Origin: Hyphomonas neptunium ATCC 15444
GTDB taxonomy: Bacteria > Pseudomonadota > Alphaproteobacteria > Caulobacterales > Hyphomonadaceae
Direction: 5' to 3'
Assembly (NCBI RefSeq): GCF_000013025.1
Contig: NC_008358.1
Span: forward strand, 434,001-498,000
Length of the DNA stretch: 64,000 nt
In this document: positions 9,205-17,214 of the stretch, in pieces
Layout of the letters: each line of letters begins with the position of its first letter
Numbering within the stretch: position 1 is the first letter of the stretch
Made by a program: the position numbers and the translations under genes
Notes under the pieces: generated by a model
Told to the model about the DNA's origin: nothing
Database searches by the model: none
The model's input: the letters and a program-made list of their open reading frames with translations, nothing else

Positions 9205-9831
9205 TCAAACGGCGTCGCAGCTCCAGTCGCCACTGAAATTGGCGACCCCGATGACGAGATTGTTGAGAGCGGTGATGTCGTCCTGCGCCGCGGCAAGCCG
9301 CGAAAAATTGAGAACGCTGTCGCCGGTCTTGAGGCGGGTGATGATGTCATGGCTGTCCAGGATCAGCCGGATGCTGCGGGACCCGTCCGCATTAACGCTG
9401 ACCACTTCGCGCGGGCCGTAGCTGCCAGGCGGATCGGCGGCAATATCGGCCGCCGCCAGTTTCACCTTCTCGGCAATGTCCAGCGGCAGCGCCGTGCGCA
9501 GACGGCAGACAGGCGCATTGCCTGCTGCCGCGCCGGGCACGGAGCGTGCTTCCAGCAGTTGGTAAGGGCCCTCTGCAATGACGTAATAGACATAGGCGAG
9601 GCCACTGGCCGATTCCGTATCGACAATTCTCAGCCATTCCTCGGAGGCGGCGCCAAACAGCTGCTCCCCCTCACCCGCAATCGCAGAGGCGCGGGCAATG
9701 TCGCAGTCGAGCCTTGCCTCATCATTCGTGGACGGAGCACAGGAGGGTGTTTGCGCCGCTGCCGCAAAGGGCAGGGCTGCCAGAGCCATGGCGGCCAGAA
9801 CCAGCCAAAGGATCAGGCGAGGGACCATCAT
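9205..9831 (-). CDS. Secreted protein of unknown function in the ilv operon
   Basis: I do not recognise this family. It is 208 residues with a Sec signal peptide (LILWLVLAAMALAALPFAAAAQ) and a mature domain bearing Cys in PSCAPS, LDCDIARA, PVCRLR and the C-terminal DWSCDAV. Its ATG overlaps the ilvN stop by 4 bp (ATGA), so translation is probably coupled. Being exported, it is unlikely to be an enzyme of the cytosolic pathway. An inserted gene that survives inside a tightly packed biosynthetic operon is worth attention. Confidence 0.75.
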   Translation of the reverse strand: MMVPRLILWLVLAAMALAALPFAAAAQTPSCAPSTNDEARLDCDIARASAIAGEGEQLFGAASEEWLRIVDTESASGLAYVYYVIAEGPYQLLEARSVPGAAAGNAPVCRLRTALPLDIAEKVKLAAADIAADPPGSYGPREVVSVNADGSRSIRLILDSHDIITRLKTGDSVLNFSRLAAAQDDITALNNLVIGVANFSGDWSCDAV

Positions 9832-10394
9832 CCCTTCTCCTTGCCGCGCTTGATCGAGAGAACGCCTGTGCGGCTCACTTCAACCAGGCCCAGGGGGCGC
9901 ATCAGATCGACAAACTGAGTCAGCTTGTCGGAGGCGCCGGTCACTTCAAAGATGAAGCTCTCATTTGTCGTGTCGATCACATGCGCCCGGAAAATCTCGC
10001 CGATCCGCAGCGCTTCGACCCGCTTCTCGCCCGTGCCTGCCACCTTCACCAACGCCAACTCGCGCTCAATGCCGCGCTTGGAATTGGTGATGTCGATTAC
10101 CTCGGCCACCGGCACAATGCGCAGCAGCTGCGCCTCGATCTGCTCAAGAATGTGCGCCGTGCCCTGGGTAACAATCGTGATGCGCGACCGGTGCTGGCTG
10201 GCGTCCACTTCAGCGACCGTCAGCGAGTCGATATTATATCCGCGTCCGGAGAACAGCCCGACCACGCGCGCCAGAACGCCCGGCTCGTTATCGACGATGA
10301 CGGCCAGCGTGCGGCGCTCAACTTCCTCATCCTCATGGGCCAGAAAATAGGCAGATTTCGGCGCTGGGCCGGGTGTGGCTGTGCCATCGCTCAT
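9828..10394 (-). CDS. ilvN: Acetolactate synthase small (regulatory) subunit
   Basis: The 188-residue regulatory subunit of acetohydroxyacid synthase. The N-terminal ACT domain begins at RRTLAVIVDNEPGVLARVVG and continues with GRGYNIDSLTVAEVD, the valine-binding face. The C-terminal half matches the second ALS small-subunit domain. It activates the IlvB catalytic subunit and confers valine inhibition. Its start overlaps the preceding 234-residue gene by 4 bp and its stop overlaps the next gene by 4 bp, giving an unbroken coupled operon. Confidence 0.96.
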   Translation of the reverse strand: MSDGTATPGPAPKSAYFLAHEDEEVERRTLAVIVDNEPGVLARVVGLFSGRGYNIDSLTVAEVDASQHRSRITIVTQGTAHILEQIEAQLLRIVPVAEVIDITNSKRGIERELALVKVAGTGEKRVEALRIGEIFRAHVIDTTNESFIFEVTGASDKLTQFVDLMRPLGLVEVSRTGVLSIKRGKEKG

Positions 10395-11095
10395 TGGGGG
10401 CGCTCCGGTGTGGTGGTGTTACTTGCAAAACCCCGATCCAGGGAAACATTCGGCCGCCGTGTCAGCAGTTTACCGCGCAGCGCGCCAGCCTGTTCTTTCG
10501 CCTTCTGGCGGTTTTCTTTCGTCCGGTCATCATACCGCTCGACAATCTCGTCGAGCCGGCGCGGATCAAGATGCGCCTGAAGTTCAGACACCAGCAGGCG
10601 GCGGCAATCGTCAATGAAGGCGGCGCAATCGTCTGACGGCAATCCGCCTTCGCGGTTGAGGGATTCGATCTCGTGATAGGCGAACATCAGCACATCGAGG
10701 ATCGGCGGGCGAGACCCGCGATAGGCGCCCTCCTTCTCGATGCCCTTGCCATCGGGATCGATGTTCGGAAAGAACATCCGCCCCCGGTCCACCAGGGTTG
10801 ATAGCTGAATCAGCATGTTCGTCCGGGCAGCCAGGAAAGCAGCGTCATTGCCATGCAGGTGCCGGGTGCGGGCAAAGATCCCGCACCGCGCCAGCGTATC
10901 AATGGCTACGCCGCCCCATTCCAGGCTCGCCGCATCAATACTCTGGCGCAGGCGCTCGGTCTGCAACTTGCGCTGCTTGGCGGTTTCACCGCGCGAGACC
11001 AGCGCGCTGGCCAGCGCCACGATGGCCGAGAGAACACCGATAATAATCTCGGTATTGCCCTTCAGCCAGTCGAAGATACCTGCAGCGTCCATCAT
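10391..11095 (-). CDS. Membrane-anchored protein of unknown function between ilvB and ilvN
   Basis: This 234-residue protein is not recognised. An N-terminal TM helix (about residues 15-33, EIIIGVLSAIVALASALVS) anchors a cytosolic helical domain with many charged residues and a basic C-terminal tail. It separates the two subunit genes of acetolactate synthase, which are adjacent in most bacteria, and overlaps ilvN by 4 bp. The overlap implies fixed stoichiometry or simple co-expression with the enzyme. No catalytic motif can be seen. Confidence 0.72.
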   Translation of the reverse strand: MMDAAGIFDWLKGNTEIIIGVLSAIVALASALVSRGETAKQRKLQTERLRQSIDAASLEWGGVAIDTLARCGIFARTRHLHGNDAAFLAARTNMLIQLSTLVDRGRMFFPNIDPDGKGIEKEGAYRGSRPPILDVLMFAYHEIESLNREGGLPSDDCAAFIDDCRRLLVSELQAHLDPRRLDEIVERYDDRTKENRQKAKEQAGALRGKLLTRRPNVSLDRGFASNTTTPERPQ

Positions 11096-11125
11096 GCTTC
11101 CCGTATTCCGGCCCCGATCGGCGGC

Positions 11126-12922
11126 CTAGACCAGCCCCCGGCCAGCCTCTCCGATCTCGTTACCCGTTATCTCACCGAGAATCATCTGGTTGTGCGCTGA
11201 TCCCGACGGAATCATCGGCAGGCAGTTTTCGGCGCGCTCCACACGGCAATCGAACAGGACCGGGCCAGGATGGTTCACCATCTCCAGGATCTTCCCGTCA
11301 AGCTCGGCCGGGTCATCACAGCGGATGCCATAAGCGCCCAGCGCGTCAGCCAGTTTGACGAAATCCGGCAGGCTTTCCGAATAGGAGTGGGAATAGCGCT
11401 CGCCATGCAGCAATTCCTGCCACTGGCGCACCATGCCCATCCATTCATTATTGAGAATGAACACCTTCACCGGCAGCTTGTGCTGAACCGCCGTGGAAAG
11501 TTCCTGCATCATCATCTGGATGGAGGCTTCCCCGGCAATGTCGATCACCAGCGCGTCGGGGTGGGCGGCCTGAACGCCCACGGCGGCGGGCAGGCCATAG
11601 CCCATCGTGCCCAGGCCACCGGAAGTCATCCAGCGGTTGGGCTCGTTGAAATGATAGAACTGGGCCGCCCACATCTGGTGCTGGCCCACTTCGGTCGTGA
11701 TGTAGGCGTCATGATCCTTGGTCAGGGCATAGAGGCGCTCGACCGCATATTGCGGTTTGATCACGTCACTGGAGCCCTTGTAGGCAAAGCAGCGCCGCGC
11801 GCGCCAGGCGCCGATCTCTTCTTTCCAGGGCGCCAGATCCGGCAGCTGCGCCTTGCGGGCTTTCAGCTCCTTGAGGATGGCTTCCAGCGCCTGCGCGCAA
11901 TCGGCCAGAACCGGAATATCCACCCGCACAATCTTGTTGATTGAGGAGGCATCAATGTCGATGTGCACCTTCTTCGAATTGGGCGAGAACGCGTCCACAC
12001 GGCCCGTCACCCGGTCATCAAACCGCGCGCCGACACAGATCATCAGGTCACAGTCATGCATGGCGTTGTTGGCTTCAAAGCTGCCATGCATGCCCACCAT
12101 GCCCAGCCAGTCAGCATGATTGGCGGGGAAGGCGCCCAGCCCCATCAACGTTGAGGTCACCGGAATGCCCGTCATCTCCTGCAACTCGCGCAGCAGCTTG
12201 GACGCGCGCGGCCCGGAATTGATCACGCCGCCGCCGGTATAGAAGATCGGCCGCCACGCCTTGGTCATCAGGTCGACGACAGCCTTGATTGCCTCGGGCG
12301 CCGGCTCAGTCTGGGGCACATAGGTCGGCTTCAGGATGCCGGCCTTGCCCACATAAGGCCCGGTGGCAAACTGGATGTCCTTGGGAATGTCGATCACGAC
12401 CGGGCCGGGGCGGCCATTGGTGGCGATATAGAACGCCTCATGGATCGTGCGCGCCAGCTGGTTCACATCCGTAACGAGGTAATTGTGCTTGGCGCAGGTG
12501 CGCGTGATGCCGGTCGTATCGCACTCCTGAAAGGCGTCTGTCCCGATCAGATGCGTTGGCACCTGTCCGGTGAGGACGACCATCGGGATCGAATCCATCA
12601 TCGCGTCGGTGATCGGGGTCACCATATTGGTCGCGCCGGGGCCGGAGGTGACCAGCGCCACGCCGCATTTCCCCGTCGAGCGCGCATAGCCTTCAGCCGC
12701 GTGCCCGGCGCCCTGTTCATGGCGCACCAGAATATGGCGGATCGCGTCCTGCCCGTAGAGCGCATCATAAATCGGTAGCACCGCGCCGCCCGGATACCCG
12801 AACATCACCGATACGCCTTGCTCCCGGAGGGCCTCTACGACGATCTGCGCGCCGGTCATCATGCGCGGGGTGGAGGTCTCTGCCGTGTTAGCGGCGGGCT
12901 TGGCCTTGGTCTGGGTGGTCAT
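11126..12922 (-). CDS. ilvB: Acetolactate synthase large (catalytic) subunit
   Basis: The 598-residue ThDP-dependent catalytic subunit makes acetolactate and acetohydroxybutyrate for valine, leucine and isoleucine. The catalytic Glu is in RHEQGAGHAAEGYAR, the FAD-binding middle domain follows, and the ThDP-Mg motif reads DIAGEASIQM near residue 470, a GEAS variant of the usual GDGS. A short N-terminal extension precedes the PYR domain. It is the first structural gene after the ilv attenuator (leader peptide 13046-13084, terminator 12982-13010). Confidence 0.97.
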   Translation of the reverse strand: MTTQTKAKPAANTAETSTPRMMTGAQIVVEALREQGVSVMFGYPGGAVLPIYDALYGQDAIRHILVRHEQGAGHAAEGYARSTGKCGVALVTSGPGATNMVTPITDAMMDSIPMVVLTGQVPTHLIGTDAFQECDTTGITRTCAKHNYLVTDVNQLARTIHEAFYIATNGRPGPVVIDIPKDIQFATGPYVGKAGILKPTYVPQTEPAPEAIKAVVDLMTKAWRPIFYTGGGVINSGPRASKLLRELQEMTGIPVTSTLMGLGAFPANHADWLGMVGMHGSFEANNAMHDCDLMICVGARFDDRVTGRVDAFSPNSKKVHIDIDASSINKIVRVDIPVLADCAQALEAILKELKARKAQLPDLAPWKEEIGAWRARRCFAYKGSSDVIKPQYAVERLYALTKDHDAYITTEVGQHQMWAAQFYHFNEPNRWMTSGGLGTMGYGLPAAVGVQAAHPDALVIDIAGEASIQMMMQELSTAVQHKLPVKVFILNNEWMGMVRQWQELLHGERYSHSYSESLPDFVKLADALGAYGIRCDDPAELDGKILEMVNHPGPVLFDCRVERAENCLPMIPSGSAHNQMILGEITGNEIGEAGRGLV

Positions 12923-12981
12923 GGGCTTCAGCTTCCGGAAGGATGTTTTCTGCGTGGGGTTAAAAGAGCAAAGGGACCAAG

Positions 12982-13010
12982 AAAAAAGGGCTCCCGGAGG
13001 AAGCCCTTTT
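12982..13010 (-). terminator. Attenuator terminator of the ilvB operon
   Basis: On the minus strand AAAAGGGCT and AGCCCTTTT form a 9-bp stem around a 9-nt loop and run into six T residues. This is a strong intrinsic terminator placed between the leader peptide stop and the ilvB start. Its position marks it as an attenuator rather than an operon end. Confidence 0.9.
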
Positions 13011-13045
13011 GTGCGCGCACCCGCAACTGCCTGGTCGAAGGGCAG

Positions 13046-13084
13046 CTACGGGCACTTAAGAATTACTACTTTATATGCGCGCAC
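13046..13084 (-). CDS. ilvL: ilvB leader peptide (attenuation control)
   Basis: A 12-codon frame beginning with GTG encodes MRAYKVVILKCP and then stops at TAG. Codons 6-9 are Val-Val-Ile-Leu, exactly the three amino acids the downstream operon makes. A good ribosome site (GAGG, 9 bp spacing, 13094-13097) precedes the start. Between the stop and the terminator are a CTGCC/GGCAG hairpin (13027-13045) and a GTGCGCGCAC palindrome (13011-13020). The palindrome repeats the sequence at the start codon and may take part in antiterminator folding. The leader starts 26 bp after the miaA stop. Confidence 0.88.
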   Translation of the reverse strand: MRAYKVVILKCP

Positions 13085-13109
13085 TTGGCGTTTCCTCAAT
13101 CTTGGGAGT

Positions 13110-14060
13110 TCAGGCATAATCTTCCGTATCGGCTGTGTCAATCTCGCGATAGAGGGCAAAAATAACCCTCATGCGGTCGCTGACTTCCGGCGAGGGAATG
13201 CGGGGCCAGAAGGGAAATTGCCGGCCAATCCAGGTAAATTGCCTTTTGGCATAACGCCTTGACTCGCGCTTGGCGCTTTCGGCGGCTTCCTCGGCGCTGA
13301 TCTCGCCGCGCACGAAGGCGGCAATCGAGGGCATGCCCAGAGCCTTCATGGCCGGAAGTTCGGGATCAAGATTGCGTGAAACCAGCGCCCGCGCCTCGGC
13401 CACCGCGCCCTGCATCAGCATCCCTTCAAACCGCCGGTCGATCTTCTTGTAGAGCGCCGCGCGGGGCGGGGTGAGGGCAAAGCCGACCCACTCGCCCTCT
13501 TTCAACACGGGTGGCTGGCGCTCATTCTGAAACTCGCTCAGCTGCCGCCCTGTCGCCAGCCACACCTCATAGGCACGGGCCAGCCTCTGCCGGTCGCCCG
13601 TGCCCAGCCGCTCGGCCAGTTCCGGATCATGCGGCGCGAGCCGCAGACGCAGGCCATCAGCGCCCTCGCTCTCGGAGATGGCTTTCACCTCGGCGCGAAT
13701 GTCCTCGGGCACCGGCGGAATATCCGAAAGCCCCTGGGTCAGCGCCAGAAGGTAGAGCCCGGTGCCGCCGACAATCACCGCATGCTTGTTCTGCCGCTGC
13801 AGCCGTTTCAGTACGCTGCGCGCCGATTCCAGCCATTCTCCGGTCGAATACCGCCGCCCGGCATCGACATAGCCAAACAGGTGATGAGGCACGCCGGCCA
13901 TCTCTTCTTCGGTCGGACGGGCAGAAATTACCTGCAGGTCGCTGTAAACCTGCATGGAATCGGCATTGATCACCTCGCCGCCAAGTTTGCGGGCCAGTTC
14001 TATGGCAAGGGCGGATTTTCCGCTGGCCGTCGGGCCATGTATCAGGATCGCAGGGTGCAT
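13110..14060 (-). CDS. miaA: tRNA dimethylallyltransferase
   Basis: MiaA adds the isopentenyl group to A37 of tRNAs that read U-starting codons. The 316-residue protein has the P-loop GPTASGKS near residues 9-16, the catalytic DSMQVYSDL near 34-42, the GGTGLYL motif near 98, and a basic C-terminal RRYAKRQFTW region for tRNA contact. It sits immediately upstream of the ilv leader peptide in the same direction, so read-through from miaA may supply part of the operon's transcription. Loss of MiaA is known to alter attenuation of amino-acid operons in enteric bacteria. Confidence 0.96.
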   Translation of the reverse strand: MHPAILIHGPTASGKSALAIELARKLGGEVINADSMQVYSDLQVISARPTEEEMAGVPHHLFGYVDAGRRYSTGEWLESARSVLKRLQRQNKHAVIVGGTGLYLLALTQGLSDIPPVPEDIRAEVKAISESEGADGLRLRLAPHDPELAERLGTGDRQRLARAYEVWLATGRQLSEFQNERQPPVLKEGEWVGFALTPPRAALYKKIDRRFEGMLMQGAVAEARALVSRNLDPELPAMKALGMPSIAAFVRGEISAEEAAESAKRESRRYAKRQFTWIGRQFPFWPRIPSPEVSDRMRVIFALYREIDTADTEDYA

Positions 14061-14134
14061 CCCCTACAACTAAGGACTTGCGAGCCCTGAGGAAAGCCAC
14101 CTAGAGACGGCCTGCTTCGAAGAGGGCCTTGAGA

Positions 14135-15040
14135 ATGCACATGGATTGGGTCTTGGTTGCTGTCTCCAGCGCGGCAGATGCCCGCCTCGGCGAGCTGGCA
14201 AAAAATTCAGTCAGCGCCGTTGGTGGCACACCAAACGGCTGGTCCAGCCTCTCCGATACCGGCCCGCTTCAGGCCGGCGCCCTGCGCTTTTCAGCCGCCA
14301 GCGAGAGCCTCGGCGCCCTCCGCGCCGCGCTGGAAGCGGCTGGCCCCATCGATGCCGCCATCCTCCCCGCCGCCCGCTTCGGCAGGAAACGCCTTATCAT
14401 CTCCGACATGGACTCCACCATCATCGGCCAGGAATGCATCGACGAAATCGCTGACGCGGTCGGCCTCAAAGCCAAAATCTCGGAAATCACCGAACGCGCC
14501 ATGCGCGGCGAGTTGGATTTCGAGGCTGCCCTGACAGAACGCGTCGCCATGCTGAAGGGCCTGCCGCTGGACGCGCTCGCCCGCACGCTGGAAGAGCGCA
14601 TCACGCTGAACCCCGGCGCCCGCACACTCATCGCCACAATGAAAGCCCACGGCGCCGCCACGCTGCTCGTCTCAGGCGGCTTCACCTATTTCACCTCCCG
14701 TGTTGCCGCCCTTGCAGGCTTTGAAAGCCATCAGGGCAACACGCTCATAGATGACGGCGCCGCGCTGACCGGCGAAGTCGGCCAGCCCATCCTCGGGCGC
14801 GTCGCCAAACGCACCGCGCTTCTGGAGGCTGCCGCCAGCCTTGGCGCCGCTGCGGAAGACGCGATCGCCATGGGCGACGGGGCGAATGATCTCGACATGA
14901 TCCGCGCCTCCGGTCTCGGCGTTGCCTACAAGGCAAAGCCGGTGGTGGCTGCCGAGGCTGCCGGGTCCATCCGCCATACGGACTTGACGGCGGCCTTGTT
15001 CTTCCAAGGATACAAGGCGTCCGAATTTGTCCGGGGATGA
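14135..15040 (+). CDS. serB: Phosphoserine phosphatase
   Basis: SerB, the last step of serine synthesis, 301 residues. An N-terminal degenerate ACT-like region precedes the HAD phosphatase core with the nucleophile motif ISDMDSTIIGQECIDE. Motif II is LLVSGGFTYF, and GDGANDLDMI is the metal-binding motif near the C-terminus. I take the ATG at 14135 because AGAGG stands 9 bp upstream; an upstream TTG and a downstream ATG are alternatives. It is divergent from miaA and is followed after 6 bp by a NUDIX gene. Confidence 0.96.
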   Translation: MHMDWVLVAVSSAADARLGELAKNSVSAVGGTPNGWSSLSDTGPLQAGALRFSAASESLGALRAALEAAGPIDAAILPAARFGRKRLIISDMDSTIIGQECIDEIADAVGLKAKISEITERAMRGELDFEAALTERVAMLKGLPLDALARTLEERITLNPGARTLIATMKAHGAATLLVSGGFTYFTSRVAALAGFESHQGNTLIDDGAALTGEVGQPILGRVAKRTALLEAAASLGAAAEDAIAMGDGANDLDMIRASGLGVAYKAKPVVAAEAAGSIRHTDLTAALFFQGYKASEFVRG

Positions 15041-15046
15041 CCGGAA

Positions 15047-15517
15047 ATGTCCAAACTCCGCACACGCCTGTTCCAGTCCTGGTTCCGCCTCAGCCGCCCG
15101 ATGACCCTCGGCGTGCGCGCCGCGGTGGAGAATGAGGCGGGCCATGTCTTCATGGTGCGCCATACCTATGTGCGCGGCTGGTACATGCCCGGCGGCGGCG
15201 TCGAAAAGGGCGAGCCTGCAGTGGATGCGCTCGGCCGCGAACTGGTCGAGGAAGCCGGCGTGCGCCTCAATGCGGAGCCGCGCCTTATCAGTGTCTATTC
15301 AAACCACCACAATTTCCCCAACGATCATGTTCTTTTCTACCACGTTCCCTGGGGTAGCTGGGAGCCCGTGAAAGCCACATCCCTGGGCGAAATCGCCGAA
15401 ACCGCATGGATCGATCCAAAGCTGCCGCCTGAAGGCATCAACACCGGCACGCGGATGCGCTTTGAGGAGCTTTACGGCGGCCTGCCTATCTCGCCCTACT
15501 GGGCTCACCGCACCTGA
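15047..15517 (+). CDS. NUDIX hydrolase
   Basis: A 156-residue NUDIX protein. The Nudix box is complete: GGGVEKGEPAVDALGRELVE followed by EAG. The N-terminus has a short amphipathic basic segment. It probably hydrolyses a nucleoside diphosphate linked to another moiety, but the substrate is not visible from sequence. It is 6 bp downstream of serB and likely co-transcribed. Its end overlaps the convergent L,D-transpeptidase by 13 bp. Confidence 0.9.
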   Translation: MSKLRTRLFQSWFRLSRPMTLGVRAAVENEAGHVFMVRHTYVRGWYMPGGGVEKGEPAVDALGRELVEEAGVRLNAEPRLISVYSNHHNFPNDHVLFYHVPWGSWEPVKATSLGEIAETAWIDPKLPPEGINTGTRMRFEELYGGLPISPYWAHRT

Positions 15518-16266
15518 TAGGCACCGTCGCGAACGCTCACGGTGGGCACTTCACCGCTCGCGGAGAATTTGTTCCAGGCCGGCTTCAGGCTCTCCCAGAA
15601 AGCAGCATGCGGGCTGGCTTCGCGCCCTGCCATAGCCTGCTGCGTCATGGGGAAGGGGAAGATGTGCACGTCCACCGCTTTCTGCCCGCCCTCAAACGCG
15701 GCCTGCATCAGCGTCCAGATTTCCTCGATCCCTTCATCCGTCATCGCAAAACACCCCACCGAGGCGCAGGATCCGTGCACCATCAGGAAGCTACCTGTGC
15801 GGTCATTGGCCCGGTCAAAGGCATTGGGATAGCCCAGATTGAACGAGAGGTGAAAACTTGAAGCCGGGTTCATCTGCCCGGCCGTCACCTTGTAAAAGCC
15901 CTCCGGCGCCTGATGGTCGCCCTCGCGTATTTTCGGGCCGAGGTCGCCTGAAACCGCGCAGACAGGCCAGGTCCGGAAGGGCTGAAACTTGCCCTCTGTA
16001 TCCTGAACATAGGCCGTCAGCTCCGCGGGCTCTTTGGTAATCTGAAGGAATACGGGGCTGCCCAGTGCCAATCCCTTTTCCGCCAGCGCCGCTTTCAGCG
16101 GCTCCGCTTGCGCCGCATAGGCCGCGCGGGACCGCGCCGTTTCCGGAACAGTATCGGCATGGGCAAAGGCGAGCAGGGCCGGCAGGCACAGGAACGCCAG
16201 CATCGCGATCAGGATCGCAAAGATATTGGGCTGCGGTCGACGGCGATATTTCGGGCGTGGGCTCAT
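15505..16266 (-). CDS. YafK/YkuD-type L,D-transpeptidase
   Basis: A 253-residue envelope protein. A basic N-terminus and one hydrophobic segment (about 15-36) act as signal or anchor. The YkuD catalytic domain has the motif MVHGSCASVGCFAMTD with the nucleophilic Cys. The pattern matches the YafK subgroup, which acts on peptidoglycan cross-links or lipoprotein attachments. A perfect CtrA-type box lies about 90 bp upstream of the start (16354-16368), which would tie the enzyme to the cell cycle. It overlaps the NUDIX gene tail-to-tail. Confidence 0.88.
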   Translation of the reverse strand: MSPRPKYRRRPQPNIFAILIAMLAFLCLPALLAFAHADTVPETARSRAAYAAQAEPLKAALAEKGLALGSPVFLQITKEPAELTAYVQDTEGKFQPFRTWPVCAVSGDLGPKIREGDHQAPEGFYKVTAGQMNPASSFHLSFNLGYPNAFDRANDRTGSFLMVHGSCASVGCFAMTDEGIEEIWTLMQAAFEGGQKAVDVHIFPFPMTQQAMAGREASPHAAFWESLKPAWNKFSASGEVPTVSVRDGAYQVR

Positions 16267-16353
16267 GCGCCCAACTTCATCCCGAATGTGGCTGAAGCCG
16301 GGCGGCTTCTGGGAAGCGGCGGGATTTTTGGTTAAATGTCCGAAAGGCAGGCA

Positions 16354-16368
16354 TTAAGGCGCCGTTAA
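16354..16368. promoter_or_regulatory. CtrA-type box TTAA-N7-TTAA
   Basis: The sequence TTAAGGCGCCGTTAA matches the full CtrA consensus of Caulobacterales, with both half-sites exact and a 7-bp spacer. It lies in the 249-bp intergenic space upstream of the L,D-transpeptidase gene, 88-102 bp before its ATG. The match is direct; binding is inference. Confidence 0.55.
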
Positions 16369-16480
16369 GAATTGAGGCGCAATCTGGGCACATGCCGGGT
16401 TCACCCCTCCCGGCAGAATGACGACCCTGCAAATCGGCGGCCACGCTTCTCCCGCGCATAAGCCCGTCCATCGCCGTCAG

Positions 16481-16510
16481 CGCCGGTCTGCTTCCCCAGA
16501 CCGGCGTTTT
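16481..16510 (+). terminator. Strong hairpin after pgsA
   Basis: CGCCGGTCTG and CAGACCGGCG form a perfect 10-bp stem around a 6-nt loop. The T-run (TTTT) follows on the plus strand, yet the neighbouring gene that needs a terminator is pgsA on the minus strand, which ends 10 bp away. It either serves both directions weakly or ends an unannotated plus-strand transcript. The rest of the 16267-16480 space shows only the CtrA-type box and no gene. Confidence 0.6.
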
Positions 16511-16515
16511 CGCGT

Positions 16516-17169
16516 TCAGCGTCGATGGCTTTGCACCGCCTTCACATATTGTCCGCCCGTCAGCAGGGACAGCCCCGCCGCCACCCAGAGCGCCAGCACC
16601 AGCGCGCCGGTTATCACCGCGCTCCAGTGCAATGCGCCGCCGCCGGATGGGGTTTCGGGCAAAGGCCACAGCGCGAGAGGCAGCATCAATCCGGTAATCG
16701 CCACCATTTCGGCGGCCGTTTTCCATTTCGCCAGTCTGGAAGGCGCAACAATCCCGGAGGCTTCCGGCCGGGTGCGCAGCCAGGTCATGAACACGTCCCG
16801 CGCCAGGATCAGCGCGGCAGGCACATAGATCAGCCAGGTCTTGAGTGCCAGCGAGAGCGCAATCAGCGCCGCCCCCACCAGCAGCTTGTCGGCGATCGGG
16901 TCCAGCCACACGCCAAACCGGCTTTCGGCCTTGAAGGCGCGCGCCGCCCAGCCATCGAGAAAATCCGTCAGCATGCCGGATATGAACGCCAGCAGCGCAA
17001 ACTGGTGCCAGAGCTGCTGGAACGTTGTGTAACGCTGGCGCTCAAGGCCGGTCACCCCGGCATCGGCCAGCAGCGCCTCAATGCCCGTCGCCTTGAAGGC
17101 TGCAAACAGCACAAGCACCGCGAATACGCAGCGGGAAATTGTCAGGGCGTTGGGCAACCAGGAAAACAT
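16516..17169 (-). CDS. pgsA: CDP-diacylglycerol--glycerol-3-phosphate phosphatidyltransferase
   Basis: PgsA makes phosphatidylglycerophosphate, the precursor of phosphatidylglycerol and cardiolipin. The CDP-alcohol phosphotransferase signature is present in full: DGWAARAFKAESRFGVWLD followed by PIAD, and several TM helices follow. With the start at 17169 the 217-residue protein begins MFSWLPNALTISR, typical of the family. An upstream in-frame start at 17205 would add 12 unusual residues. It stands downstream of the two VWA genes on the same strand, 45 bp from the nearer one. Confidence 0.93.
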   Translation of the reverse strand: MFSWLPNALTISRCVFAVLVLFAAFKATGIEALLADAGVTGLERQRYTTFQQLWHQFALLAFISGMLTDFLDGWAARAFKAESRFGVWLDPIADKLLVGAALIALSLALKTWLIYVPAALILARDVFMTWLRTRPEASGIVAPSRLAKWKTAAEMVAITGLMLPLALWPLPETPSGGGALHWSAVITGALVLALWVAAGLSLLTGGQYVKAVQSHRR

Positions 17170-17214
17170 GTTTACCCGTCTGCCAGTGCCCGGCGGTGGC
17201 CGCAATGGCGGCGC

